25,978 nt of DNA from a virus: the IMG/VR virus record IMGVR_UViG_3300025810_001783, positions 1-25,978 of that record. One strand, 5' to 3'. The notes below the pieces were generated by a model, which had not been told where the DNA came from, made no database searches, and worked only from the letters and a program-made list of their open reading frames with translations. Positions 8,368 through 16,522 of the stretch are shown one piece after another. Both the position numbers and the translations under genes were made by a program. Numbering within the stretch: the stretch's first letter is position 1; each line of letters begins with the position of its first letter.

Positions 8368-8995
8368 GAATCTATATCCGCATGTGAGGGGTGTTCTTCA
8401 CATTGGTGCGCACCACGGACAAGAGGTTAGACAGTATATTAATAGCGGTATTAAAAATATTGCTTTGTTTGAACCTGTCCCAGAACACGTTGAAAAAATC
8501 ACAGAAGACTTTCGTGATGATGATATTACTTTGTATCAAGTCGCTCTTGGATCTGAAGAGAAGACAATGCAAATGAACGTATCAGATTTTGAAGGTCAAA
8601 ATGCTGAACTGTATAAGGGAATGTCTACCTCTCTATTGAAACCTTCGATTCATCTAGAACAATATCCACATATAAAGTTCAACGAAAGTATCGAGGTTGA
8701 AGTTACCACCCTTGATATTCTAGCAGAAGAAGATGAGATCGTACCCGAAGACTTTAACTTCATGAACATTGATGTTCAGGGTTATGAGTTAGAAGTCATG
8801 AAGGGCGCCTCTAAGTTTTTACCTCATATTCAGTTCATCTACTCTGAAGTAAACAGAGCAGAAGTTTATGAGGGTTGTCCTATGGTGGAAGAGATTGATC
8901 AGTTCTTGTCTGAGTATAACTTTGAACGAGTAGATACTAACTGGGCTGGTGATACATGGGGTGATGCACTTTATATTAAAAGGAAAACACAATGA
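8351..8995 (+). CDS. FkbM family methyltransferase (first of two)
   Basis: A SAM-dependent methyltransferase of the FkbM type, which O-methylates sugars and other small substrates. The 214-residue protein has motif I VLHIGAHHGQE (15-25), the acidic EP motif after strand 2 (LFEPVPEH), and NIDVQGYELEVMKGA (139-153). It starts 17 bases inside the preceding gene, with GGAG at 8338-8341. Its C-terminus WGDALYIKRKTQ is nearly the same as that of the next gene. Confidence 0.9.
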   Translation: MLMNLENLYPHVRGVLHIGAHHGQEVRQYINSGIKNIALFEPVPEHVEKITEDFRDDDITLYQVALGSEEKTMQMNVSDFEGQNAELYKGMSTSLLKPSIHLEQYPHIKFNESIEVEVTTLDILAEEDEIVPEDFNFMNIDVQGYELEVMKGASKFLPHIQFIYSEVNRAEVYEGCPMVEEIDQFLSEYNFERVDTNWAGDTWGDALYIKRKTQ

Positions 8996-9662
8996 AAGAT
9001 AAAATAGTTTTTGATATTGGCGCAAATAGGGGAGAAGTAGCAAAATCGTATATTGAAGCAGGTTATGATGTGATTGCTGTAGAACCACTCCGAGATCTGT
9101 GTGAATATATGGTAGAAAGATTCAAAGAAAAAGATAATTTTACTTGTATTAATGGTATCGTTTCACCCAATTCTGGATCTCAAACTTTTTATAGAGGTAA
9201 TGCAGATACATTATCAACGACCTCGATTGATTGGATGACGAAGAGTAGGTTTAGTTCTTATAGATGGTCTAGTATTGGTGAGATAGATTGCATATCTATA
9301 GATAATCTTATAGAAAAATACGGAGAACCAGTCTTCATAAAAATTGATACTGAAGGAACAGAATCCGAAGTTATTAGATCTTTGACTAAAGAATTTGATT
9401 GTTTGATTTCTGTTGAATGGGTTCAAGAATTTCCACAAAAAAGTATAGATGTTGTTTCATATTTACGTTCTCTGAACTTTACTGAATATTATATACATAA
9501 TCATCCTAGAGGTAATCATTTTCAGTCTGAAAATGTTTTAAACGAAATAAACCAAAAAACATTTATTCCGATTGAGAAGTTTGAAGAAGACTTCTACACC
9601 CATTTTGATAATATACCAAACAATCCATCTTGGGGTGACATTTATATTAAAAGGAAAACACA
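8970..9662 (+). repeat. Exact 22-bp direct repeat at the 3' ends of the two FkbM genes
   Basis: Positions 8970-8991 and 9641-9662 are identical. Each encodes YIKRKT plus most of the last codon, contains the AAAAGG ribosome site for the next gene, and is followed by (A/G)TGAAA, the overlapping stop and start. The repeats flank the second FkbM gene. Confidence 0.9.
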
Positions 9663-9666
9663 GTGA
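8992..9666 (+). CDS. FkbM family methyltransferase (second of two)
   Basis: A 224-residue protein with FkbM motifs VFDIGANRGE (6-15), VEPLRDL, and FIKIDTEGTESEV (115-127). Overall it is clearly different from its neighbour (IDTEG against IDVQG) and its DNA is more AT-rich, yet both end WGD-YIKRKTQ with shared DNA. The start is an ATGA overlap, preceded by AAAAGG. It probably methylates a different position or residue of the same glycan; this is inference. Confidence 0.88.
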   Translation: MKDKIVFDIGANRGEVAKSYIEAGYDVIAVEPLRDLCEYMVERFKEKDNFTCINGIVSPNSGSQTFYRGNADTLSTTSIDWMTKSRFSSYRWSSIGEIDCISIDNLIEKYGEPVFIKIDTEGTESEVIRSLTKEFDCLISVEWVQEFPQKSIDVVSYLRSLNFTEYYIHNHPRGNHFQSENVLNEINQKTFIPIEKFEEDFYTHFDNIPNNPSWGDIYIKRKTQ

Positions 9667-10388
9667 AAACAGTTAGTGTTATATTGAATGGTTATAAGAG
9701 AAACCATACTCTTAGAGAACAAGTCGAAGCGGTAGAGAATCAAACACACAAAGTCGATACTATCATGTATTGGCAGAATACTAGTCAACTTAGATATGAC
9801 TTATCTCCTCTGGTTGATGGGGGACATGATATTGCAGTTTCGACTAAGAACTATGGGGTTTGGGCGAGATTCGCCTATGCTCTTAATGCTAAGACTGACT
9901 ACGTTTGTGTTATAGATGATGATACTATTCCAGGCGATAGGTGGATTGAAAACTGTGTTAACACTTATGAAACTCATCCTGGCTTGTTAGGAACTATTGG
10001 ATTGATATTTGAAAACGATACTTATGGTGTGTTGGGTGAGAATAGGTTTGGTTGGGATAATAATAATACAGAAGTAAAGAAGGTTGATATCGTAGGACAT
10101 AATTGGTTCTTCCATAGAGATCTACTCTCCGTATTCTGGAGAGAACTACCATCGGTTGATGAATCGTTCTTGGTGGGTGAGGATATTCACTTCTCTCATA
10201 TGATTCAGAAATACACAGACATGGGTACTTGGGTTCCTCCACATCCACCTGAAGACAGAAGGTTGTGGGGTAGTCTAAAGGCAGTTCAATATGGTGGAGA
10301 TGCAAATGCCACCGCTAACTTTGCTGTCCCGATGATGGGTGAGTATTTGAAGAGATGTGTGTCAGATGGATTTAAATTAATCAAATGA
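9663..10388 (+). CDS. GT2-like (GT-A fold) glycosyltransferase
   Basis: A 241-residue protein starting at a GTG that overlaps the previous stop (GTGA). The N-terminus KTVSVILNGYKRNHTLREQVEAVENQ is a GT-A type nucleotide-binding strand and helix; VIDDDTIPGDRW (83-94) is the DXD-type metal and sugar-nucleotide motif. FLVGEDIHFSHM further on may supply the catalytic ED pair. Substrates are unknown. Confidence 0.78.
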   Translation: MKTVSVILNGYKRNHTLREQVEAVENQTHKVDTIMYWQNTSQLRYDLSPLVDGGHDIAVSTKNYGVWARFAYALNAKTDYVCVIDDDTIPGDRWIENCVNTYETHPGLLGTIGLIFENDTYGVLGENRFGWDNNNTEVKKVDIVGHNWFFHRDLLSVFWRELPSVDESFLVGEDIHFSHMIQKYTDMGTWVPPHPPEDRRLWGSLKAVQYGGDANATANFAVPMMGEYLKRCVSDGFKLIK

Positions 10389-11059
10389 AAGTACCAATTG
10401 TTATAACTGGACTGGTTAGGCCTTGTTATCGTGAGATTATCGAACACTATAAAGATTATGAGTGTGTATGGTCAACTTGGAAAACTGAACCTGAAGATAG
10501 ATTGGATTATATTAGATCACATAAAAATATAACTTTAGATCTAATTGATATGCCCGATGATGTTTCTTTTTGGCAACGTACTGGAGGAATACAGTGGTTA
10601 ACCACTCTGAGTGGGTTTAGAATATTAAAAGAACGAGGACATAATTTTGGTATTAGATCTCGTTCTGATACCTGCATTGGCATACCCAGCATACTTTCCC
10701 TCACAGATTATGATTCTTTAAATTTTATAAGTTGGATTAATCATAATGGGGGATACTTTATCGATTATTATTTTTCTGGACCAGTTGATGTTGTATGTGA
10801 GGTTATGGAAAATTGTCTTAAAACTATTGAAGAAAAACATTTTTCTAGTAATACTTTCGGTGAAAATATATTAACTCACTCTATATTAAATAAAACTAAT
10901 TTTAGAAAAATAAATTATACCTGTTCAGATACGATGAAATTTAACTTTATAGATCATGTTCGTGGTCGTAGTGGAACAATTGATAGTTTGTTAGATCACC
11001 TTAAACGTGGTATTTTGTGTTTCAAACAAGATTTTCCTAATGATTATCAGTTACTGTGA
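10385..11059 (+). CDS. WavE-like putative glycosyltransferase
   Basis: A 224-residue protein with IVITGLVRP at the N-terminus and GIRSRSDT at 89-96, the 'K/R-x-R-x-D' signature found in WavE-type LPS synthesis proteins. Assignment to that family is tentative. It is unusually AT-rich: the line 10861-10920 contains 8 G or C in 60 by hand count. It overlaps both neighbours by 4 bases. Confidence 0.55.
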   Translation: MKVPIVITGLVRPCYREIIEHYKDYECVWSTWKTEPEDRLDYIRSHKNITLDLIDMPDDVSFWQRTGGIQWLTTLSGFRILKERGHNFGIRSRSDTCIGIPSILSLTDYDSLNFISWINHNGGYFIDYYFSGPVDVVCEVMENCLKTIEEKHFSSNTFGENILTHSILNKTNFRKINYTCSDTMKFNFIDHVRGRSGTIDSLLDHLKRGILCFKQDFPNDYQLL

Positions 11060-12045
11060 AGTGGAGAAATGAAATTATTTTATTATGTTACGGCACTCGA
11101 CCCGAGTGGATAAAAATTAAACCTCTGATCAAAGCCTTCGAGGGTAAGATTCCCTACCGAGTCTTGTTCACTGGACAACACGCAGATATTTCTGGTGGTT
11201 GGTTTCATGATAAGTTGAAGATCACTGAAGGAACCAATCGTCTAGATTCGATCTTCTCTTCTGTAATGAATAACATGGACTTCAATGGAATGAGTGCCGT
11301 TCTGGTACAGGGTGATACTGCGACTTGTCTTGCAGTTGGTCTGTCTGCCTTCAACCACAAGGTTCCCGTGATTCATTTGGAAGCGGGACTGCGAACTTAC
11401 GATCTTGAACATCCATACCCCGAAGAGGGATACCGACAGATGCTCTCTCGCATTACTGATATTCATCTCTGTCCTACTAAGATTGCAAAGACTCATTTGC
11501 TTCGTGATTCTGTCGGTGGTGAGATTCATGTCGTGGGAAATACTGTTCTAGATAACCTAGTTGATGTTAAATCGTCTTATGGTGACGAAGTTCTTGTGAC
11601 CATTCATCGTCGAGAGAACCACCACATCATTGACGATTGGATGAGAGAACTGGACAGTCTAGATGAAAACGTCACAGTGATTCGACATCCCAATCCTGTT
11701 GTTATGACTGCCGTAGATAAACTGAATAATGTAAATGTGATTGATCCTTTGTCTCATGACAAGATGGTTGAGCGAATTGCAAACTGTAAGTTTCTGATTA
11801 CAGATAGTGGGGGACTACAGGAAGAGGGATCGTTCTTCAACAAGAAAATTATTATCTGCCGAGAGACAACAGAACGACCAGAGGTATTGGAACATCATGG
11901 TGTTCTTTGTGAAAAGCCAGAAAATCTTTCTAATCTAGTTGACATGATTACAAAAGATGTTACAATAAATAAACCTTGTCCCTTTGGGGATGGTAAGTCC
12001 GCCGAGAAAATTTTAGGAATACTAAATGAAAAGTTTTCAGGATGA
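11056..12045 (+). CDS. UDP-N-acetylglucosamine 2-epimerase (WecB-like)
   Basis: Interconverts UDP-GlcNAc and UDP-ManNAc, or makes ManNAc. The 329-residue protein shows the epimerase signatures in order: CYGTRPEWIKIKPLI (11-25), VQGDTATCLA with D87, IHLEAGLRTYD with E109, YPEEGYRQMLSRITD with E123/E124, VTIHRRENHH with H184, and DSGGLQEEGSF (250-260). The D, two E and H correspond to residues important in E. coli WecB. It is about 45 residues shorter than WecB. The start is a GTG in a GTGA overlap. Confidence 0.9.
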   Translation: MKWRNEIILLCYGTRPEWIKIKPLIKAFEGKIPYRVLFTGQHADISGGWFHDKLKITEGTNRLDSIFSSVMNNMDFNGMSAVLVQGDTATCLAVGLSAFNHKVPVIHLEAGLRTYDLEHPYPEEGYRQMLSRITDIHLCPTKIAKTHLLRDSVGGEIHVVGNTVLDNLVDVKSSYGDEVLVTIHRRENHHIIDDWMRELDSLDENVTVIRHPNPVVMTAVDKLNNVNVIDPLSHDKMVERIANCKFLITDSGGLQEEGSFFNKKIIICRETTERPEVLEHHGVLCEKPENLSNLVDMITKDVTINKPCPFGDGKSAEKILGILNEKFSG

Positions 12046-12817
12046 GTTCTATAAAATACTAAATCGTGTAAAGACTAAAGAGCCTTTTGCTTTCTCTAGG
12101 TGGGCGGATGGTGAACTTTGGGTTCTTCAGGGTAAATCATTTTCTCTTAGTCCTAGTTCACACGGATATCTCAACTCAGAAGATCAAAAGAACTTTCATG
12201 CCGAAAGAGATAAGATTGTTATTGAAAAGTTATGGGATGCACTTCGGTATGGTTCAGAAAACTATTACATTGGTATCATAACTAACGGTGATATGCCACC
12301 AGAAAATCGTGGAGGATTCTCTACAAGGGACTGGATGATCGAAGAGAGCGGTTCTGGTCTGGACAATGTTACATTCGCTAATGTTTTGATCAACTCAAAC
12401 TACACACGTTACCGAGAAGAAATGTTACCTTTATATAAAGGTTATAAAATGGTTACTCTGTGTAATGAAAAGTGTAGTCTAGACGATTCTCTTTTTGATT
12501 CTGTTGTAAAAGACTTCAGGGTTGGATCGAATTGTATTGTAAATGATTTAGACAAAGTTGAAGAGATGGTAGAGTGGGTTAGGGAAACGAAACCTGAAGG
12601 TCATTTGTTTTTGTTTGCTGCCAGTAGTCTGGGTAATATGTGTATTCATAAACTACATGAGGTCGCACCAAATAATACTTACATTGATGTGGGGTCTTCG
12701 CTAAATCCAGATTTTAAACTATCTTGCGACAGAGGATATCTGTGTGCTTGGAATAAAGAATTATGGAGAGGTTATCTCGACACATCACAGGACATAGTAA
12801 GAGGTGAGACATGGTGA
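12026..12817 (+). CDS. GT-D / DUF1792-like putative glycosyltransferase
   Basis: A 263-residue protein with FAFSRWADGE (21-30), matching the 'R-x-GDGE' type motif of the DUF1792 (GT-D fold) domain, and a later segment LFLFAASSLGNMCIHKL followed by YIDVGSSLNPDF, matching that family's Gly-rich strand and 'iDvG' end. Known GT-D enzymes add glucose to glycosylated Ser-rich adhesins, which would be an interesting parallel to protein glycosylation here. The match is by motif only. It starts 20 bases inside the preceding gene. Confidence 0.65.
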   Translation: MKSFQDEFYKILNRVKTKEPFAFSRWADGELWVLQGKSFSLSPSSHGYLNSEDQKNFHAERDKIVIEKLWDALRYGSENYYIGIITNGDMPPENRGGFSTRDWMIEESGSGLDNVTFANVLINSNYTRYREEMLPLYKGYKMVTLCNEKCSLDDSLFDSVVKDFRVGSNCIVNDLDKVEEMVEWVRETKPEGHLFLFAASSLGNMCIHKLHEVAPNNTYIDVGSSLNPDFKLSCDRGYLCAWNKELWRGYLDTSQDIVRGETW

Positions 12818-13194
12818 AAGTAGTTAACAATGATCCTAAGTATTATGATTTCATACGATTACTTCGTAGTGATCCGAGAGTCCAAGATGGATTCATAGAA
12901 GTCGTGAACATAACCAAAGATCAACAGGATAAATACATGCGGAAGCATCGTTCCAAATACATTGTCGCCTTGTACAATGATGAACCTGCTGGGTTTGCGG
13001 GGTCTTTAGATAATGACATTCGCGTGTGTGTACATCCTGATTATCAGGGTAAAGGTGTAGGAAAAGTTCTAATAACAGAACTGATGGAAAGATTCCCAGA
13101 TTCTTTTGCTAAAGTGAAAATTGAAAACGAAGCAAGTAGAAAACTATTTGAAAGTTGCGGATTTCAAATCAAGTATTGGCTAATGGAAAGATGA
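12811..13194 (+). CDS. GNAT family N-acetyltransferase
   Basis: A 127-residue acetyl-CoA-dependent transferase. VCVHPDYQGKGVGKVL (72-87) is GNAT motif A with the pyrophosphate-binding QGKGVG, and ENEASRKLFESCGF (105-118) is motif B. It lies directly before a sugar aminotransferase-like gene, so the likely substrate is the amino sugar made by that enzyme, giving an N-acetamido sugar. It overlaps the previous gene by 7 bases and the next by 4. Confidence 0.87.
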   Translation: MVKVVNNDPKYYDFIRLLRSDPRVQDGFIEVVNITKDQQDKYMRKHRSKYIVALYNDEPAGFAGSLDNDIRVCVHPDYQGKGVGKVLITELMERFPDSFAKVKIENEASRKLFESCGFQIKYWLMER

Positions 13195-13793
13195 AACATA
13201 ACCCTTTTAAAATTGTAGAGATGTTTGAGGAGACAGTTGCTGATTACACGGGTGCGCCGTATGCCGTTGCGGTTACATCATGCACCGATGCTCTGTTTCT
13301 TTGTTGTAAGTATTTTGATGTTGGTGAGGTTGAGATACCCGCAAAGACTTATCTTTCAGTGCCTCAGTCTATCATCCATTCGGGTGGTACAGTGAAGTTT
13401 ACTGATGATGAGTGGGAAGGTATCTACCAACTTAAACCATATCCAATTTATGATTCCGCCAAACGACTTACTTCCAACATGTATATCGAAGGCACAAACA
13501 TGTGTCTATCTTTTCATATCAAGAAGCACCTTGCAATTGGTAAGGGTGGTATGGTTCTAACAGACAACAAAGATATTGTTGACTGGCTTCGTGTTGCACG
13601 ATACGAAGGACGACACGCAGTACCATACAAGGAAGATGATATCACAATGCTTGGTTGGAACATGTATATGACTCCACAACAGGCGTCACATGGTCTTGCA
13701 CTGATGCAGAACTACCCAGAGCATATGCCTGATCTCATCGAAGAGGGAGGCTACCGAGACTTGCGAGAGTTTACGGTATTTAAAAACAAATGA
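13191..13793 (+). CDS. Short DegT/DnrJ/EryC1-type sugar aminotransferase
   Basis: A PLP-dependent aminotransferase-like protein that would aminate a keto sugar nucleotide. With the ATG at 13191 (ATGA overlap) it has 200 residues, against about 370 for the family. Seen are APYAVAVTSCTDALFL (22-37), IPAKTYLSVPQSI, YDSAKRL with D88, SFHIKKHLAIGKGGM (107-121) with the probable PLP lysine K112, and GWNMYMTPQQASHGLA (155-170). The protein stops about where the C-terminal small domain should begin, and the N-terminal part is also compact. It is an intact frame with good motifs, so a minimal enzyme or a partner-dependent one is possible. Confidence 0.8.
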   Translation: MKHNPFKIVEMFEETVADYTGAPYAVAVTSCTDALFLCCKYFDVGEVEIPAKTYLSVPQSIIHSGGTVKFTDDEWEGIYQLKPYPIYDSAKRLTSNMYIEGTNMCLSFHIKKHLAIGKGGMVLTDNKDIVDWLRVARYEGRHAVPYKEDDITMLGWNMYMTPQQASHGLALMQNYPEHMPDLIEEGGYRDLREFTVFKNK

Positions 13794-14671
13794 AAATAGC
13801 ACTTTGTTTATCTGGATATTTTAGTTCTCTTAAAGATTTTACTTCTAAAGGTATGGATGGATATCAATATATTAAAAAACATATTCTATCCGAAAAAGAA
13901 AATGGTCATAGTGTGGATGTTTTCTTTCACAACTGGGAACCAGACAACGAGCAACAAATAATAGACCTTTATGAGCCTAAAAAATACATTGTAGAAAGTC
14001 AGATTGACTTTGATGCTGTTGCAAAGAATCATGGTGTAGATAGAAGTAGCATAGATCCACACAGACAACTCGGATCTTGGACTGTCAATTCAAGAAGTGG
14101 ATTTGGGTATGTCGGTCCCGAAAGAATACTCAGTCAGTTTTACTCGGTTCAAAAATCAATAGAACTAAAAAGAGAGTACGAGAGAGAACACAATTTTAGA
14201 TACGACTGTGTTATCAAGTCCAGATTTGATCTAGGTAGAATAAATAGGAATACCTCTGGTCCCGGTCGTGAGAATTCATATGCATGTCAATGTATCAACT
14301 TTGACCCCGAGCAAGATATGAACTTTCTGTATGTCGCAAACTGGAACTTGTTCAATGAGGGCCCTGCTGATATGTGGTACTACTCTAGTTCAGAAAACAT
14401 GGATAACTTCTGCAACCTCTACGATAAAGCATTGCATGAGTATATGAAACCAAATAGCGAGTTTCAGAAAACGATCACTAGCGGTTGGGTTGAATCAAAG
14501 TTGAATGAATATAGAACGAATGAACTTTTCAAACCAAAGGAAGAACAGGCAACACTGCTCCACAGATATCCACCTCACATGGTGTGCAATGGTATACTTT
14601 TGCAAAAATGGTTTCTGATAAAGTGTGGTCTGTGGGCAAGAATGAAACCCCTAGACACGGAGTGGGAATGA
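13790..14671 (+). CDS. Putative glycosyltransferase of unassigned family
   Basis: A 293-residue protein with MKIALCLSGYF at the N-terminus, VDVFFHNWEPD (42-52) and VIKSRFDLGR (141-150). The strand-DVFFHxW and K-S-R-x-D pattern recurs in uncharacterised phage and bacterial capsule-locus transferases and parallels the RSRSD protein at 10385-11059. Function is therefore probably sugar transfer, but I cannot name the family. There are ATGA overlaps on both sides. Confidence 0.55.
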   Translation: MKIALCLSGYFSSLKDFTSKGMDGYQYIKKHILSEKENGHSVDVFFHNWEPDNEQQIIDLYEPKKYIVESQIDFDAVAKNHGVDRSSIDPHRQLGSWTVNSRSGFGYVGPERILSQFYSVQKSIELKREYEREHNFRYDCVIKSRFDLGRINRNTSGPGRENSYACQCINFDPEQDMNFLYVANWNLFNEGPADMWYYSSSENMDNFCNLYDKALHEYMKPNSEFQKTITSGWVESKLNEYRTNELFKPKEEQATLLHRYPPHMVCNGILLQKWFLIKCGLWARMKPLDTEWE

Positions 14672-15495
14672 ATTTAGAGTTTCATAATGGATTGTCAGGT
14701 TGTCAAGTTCGACTCTTGGATGGTGTGGTTGTAAAAAGTTGTAGTCCGCCATATGAAAGTAGGCTAGAGTCACAATGCAAAAAGCAAAAGTCTTTCCGTA
14801 ATTATGATTTGAAAAACATAGAAGTTCCAACAGTAATCGATAAAGGAATCGGTTGGTTTTCGATGGAGTATGCAGGTGGTGCTGATTTTTTCTCTTTCCT
14901 AGAGAAGGCAAGCAAACAAGATCTAGATTCGATTGTAGATACCCTATCGTGTTACTTTGATTTTTTTGAAAAGAGGTCACGACCTAGCAGCGACACCACA
15001 CGATGTAATATCGTAAACAAAATATACAGTATGCAAAAAACAGGATTGAGTTTTTCCATCCTTGAAAACCTACTTGTCGTGCAAGAAGATTTGGATATCC
15101 AAAGTCTTCCCAAAAGTATGTGTCATGGGGATTTGACCTTCTCTAATATACTGTTTACGAAGAACAAACTATGGCTTATAGACTTTCTAGACACATTTGT
15201 AGACTCTTATATTTTAGATTTTGTGAAACTCAAACAAGACCTGTACTACAACTGGTCGATGAAAACACAAAACAAAAGTTCACTGAGACTACATCAGACA
15301 AAGAAATACATATGGTGTAGTCTGTGTGAAAGAAAACAGAACGTGATTGAAAACGAGTGGTTTGATTTTTTTGATACGCTCAATATACTCAGAATCGAAC
15401 CTTACATTACCGATGATAAACACCGAAAAGTGTTTAGTGAAATATTAAAGAGGACTCCATATTATGAAAACACTTATCGTTCCAATGGCAGGTAA
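14668..15495 (+). CDS. Aminoglycoside-phosphotransferase / choline-kinase-like kinase
   Basis: A 275-residue small-molecule kinase of the protein-kinase-like fold. K23 in VVVKS is the likely ATP lysine, MEYAGG (66-71) the hinge, CHGDLTFSNIL (152-162) the Brenner catalytic loop with D155, and WLIDFLDTF (169-177) the DFG-like metal site. The start is the ATG at 14668 in an ATGA overlap. The next gene encodes a nucleotidyltransferase fused to a phosphatase and starts 32 bases before this stop, so the kinase probably phosphorylates the sugar or alcohol that is then activated, as LicA and LicC do for choline. The true substrate is unknown. It is not an antibiotic-resistance call. Confidence 0.78.
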   Translation: MNLEFHNGLSGCQVRLLDGVVVKSCSPPYESRLESQCKKQKSFRNYDLKNIEVPTVIDKGIGWFSMEYAGGADFFSFLEKASKQDLDSIVDTLSCYFDFFEKRSRPSSDTTRCNIVNKIYSMQKTGLSFSILENLLVVQEDLDIQSLPKSMCHGDLTFSNILFTKNKLWLIDFLDTFVDSYILDFVKLKQDLYYNWSMKTQNKSSLRLHQTKKYIWCSLCERKQNVIENEWFDFFDTLNILRIEPYITDDKHRKVFSEILKRTPYYENTYRSNGR

Positions 15496-16522
15496 GTCCA
15501 CAAGGTTTCCTAATGGAAAACCTAAGTGGATGCTGACACACCCTAGAACAAACGGATACATGGTGATTGAATCGCTGTCCGGTCTAAATCTAGATTTCTT
15601 TGATCAAATTATTTTTGTTGCTACTGATGAACAAGAAGAAAAACACTGTTTCGCCGATGGTCTGAACAGACAACTTGAAGAGATTGGAGTGTATAGTAAG
15701 TCTAGAATTTGCCTGTTACCCGACCAAACTAACTCACAGTCCGAAACGGTTTATCGTGCAATCAAAAAAGAAAATGTCTCTGGTTACTTTTACATCAAAG
15801 ACTCTGATAGTTATTTTACAACAAGACTAGAAGATACACAGAACATTGTAAGTTATGGGGATCTTTCTGATCAAGGCAAGATCAACGCGAGTTCAAAAAG
15901 TTACATTGAGATGGACAATTCAAAAACCATTTCAAACATTATCGAAAAAAGGATAGTGAGTTCGACTTTTTCGGTTGGTGGTTATGGGTTTGAGTCATCT
16001 GAACAGTTCTGTAGCACATATGAATCTCTCTCATCTATTGAAGGGGAGTGTTATGTCAGTCATATCATTTATGAAATGATGCTTGCCGGTGAAACATTCA
16101 AAGGTCATCCTACGAAAGAGTTTGAGGACTATGGAACAATCGATGACTGGAATTTATTTCGGGAACAGTACAAAGTCATATTCACGGACTTGGATGGAAC
16201 CCTTCTTACTAACACTTCAAAGTATAATGTGCCTCTTCAGGGGCAAGGGAAACCGATTCAAAAAAATATCGATTACCTAAACGACCTAAAGGAAAGAGAT
16301 CTTGCAACGATCATCATTACGACTAGTCGTTCGGAAAGCGAAAGAAGCGCCACCGTAAACGAACTGAGATCAAAGGGGATCCTTTATGACCAATTGATCA
16401 TGGGTCTACCTCACTGTAAACGATATCTAGTAAATGACTTTGCCTCAAGCAATCCATATCCTTCTGCAATCGCAGTGAATCTAAACAGGAACGAAGGTCT
16501 AATTGAGGAGTTTGTACGGTGA
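15464..16522 (+). CDS. Nucleotidyltransferase fused to HAD phosphatase
   Basis: A 352-residue two-domain protein. Residues 1 to about 232 are a GT-A-like NTP transferase: LIVPMAGKSTRFPNGKPKW (4-22) is the nucleotide loop, YIKDSDSYF (110-118) the metal site, and DYGTIDDW the typical end. Residues 237-352 are a HAD domain with VIFTDLDGTLL (238-248; nucleophile D242, D244), IIITTSR and a K-Y-L-VNDFA segment, resembling BcbF/EcbF-type capsule phosphatases. AAAGAGGA (15447-15454) precedes the ATG. Fusion suggests sequential dephosphorylation and activation, or two branches of one pathway. The activated compound could be a sugar or a choline-like alcohol. Confidence 0.85.
   Translation: MKTLIVPMAGKSTRFPNGKPKWMLTHPRTNGYMVIESLSGLNLDFFDQIIFVATDEQEEKHCFADGLNRQLEEIGVYSKSRICLLPDQTNSQSETVYRAIKKENVSGYFYIKDSDSYFTTRLEDTQNIVSYGDLSDQGKINASSKSYIEMDNSKTISNIIEKRIVSSTFSVGGYGFESSEQFCSTYESLSSIEGECYVSHIIYEMMLAGETFKGHPTKEFEDYGTIDDWNLFREQYKVIFTDLDGTLLTNTSKYNVPLQGQGKPIQKNIDYLNDLKERDLATIIITTSRSESERSATVNELRSKGILYDQLIMGLPHCKRYLVNDFASSNPYPSAIAVNLNRNEGLIEEFVR

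Noticed and set aside
14668-15495. Aminoglycoside-resistance gene
   Set aside because: Only the general kinase fold motifs match. Context with a nucleotidyltransferase-HAD fusion and SDR points to glycan metabolism.
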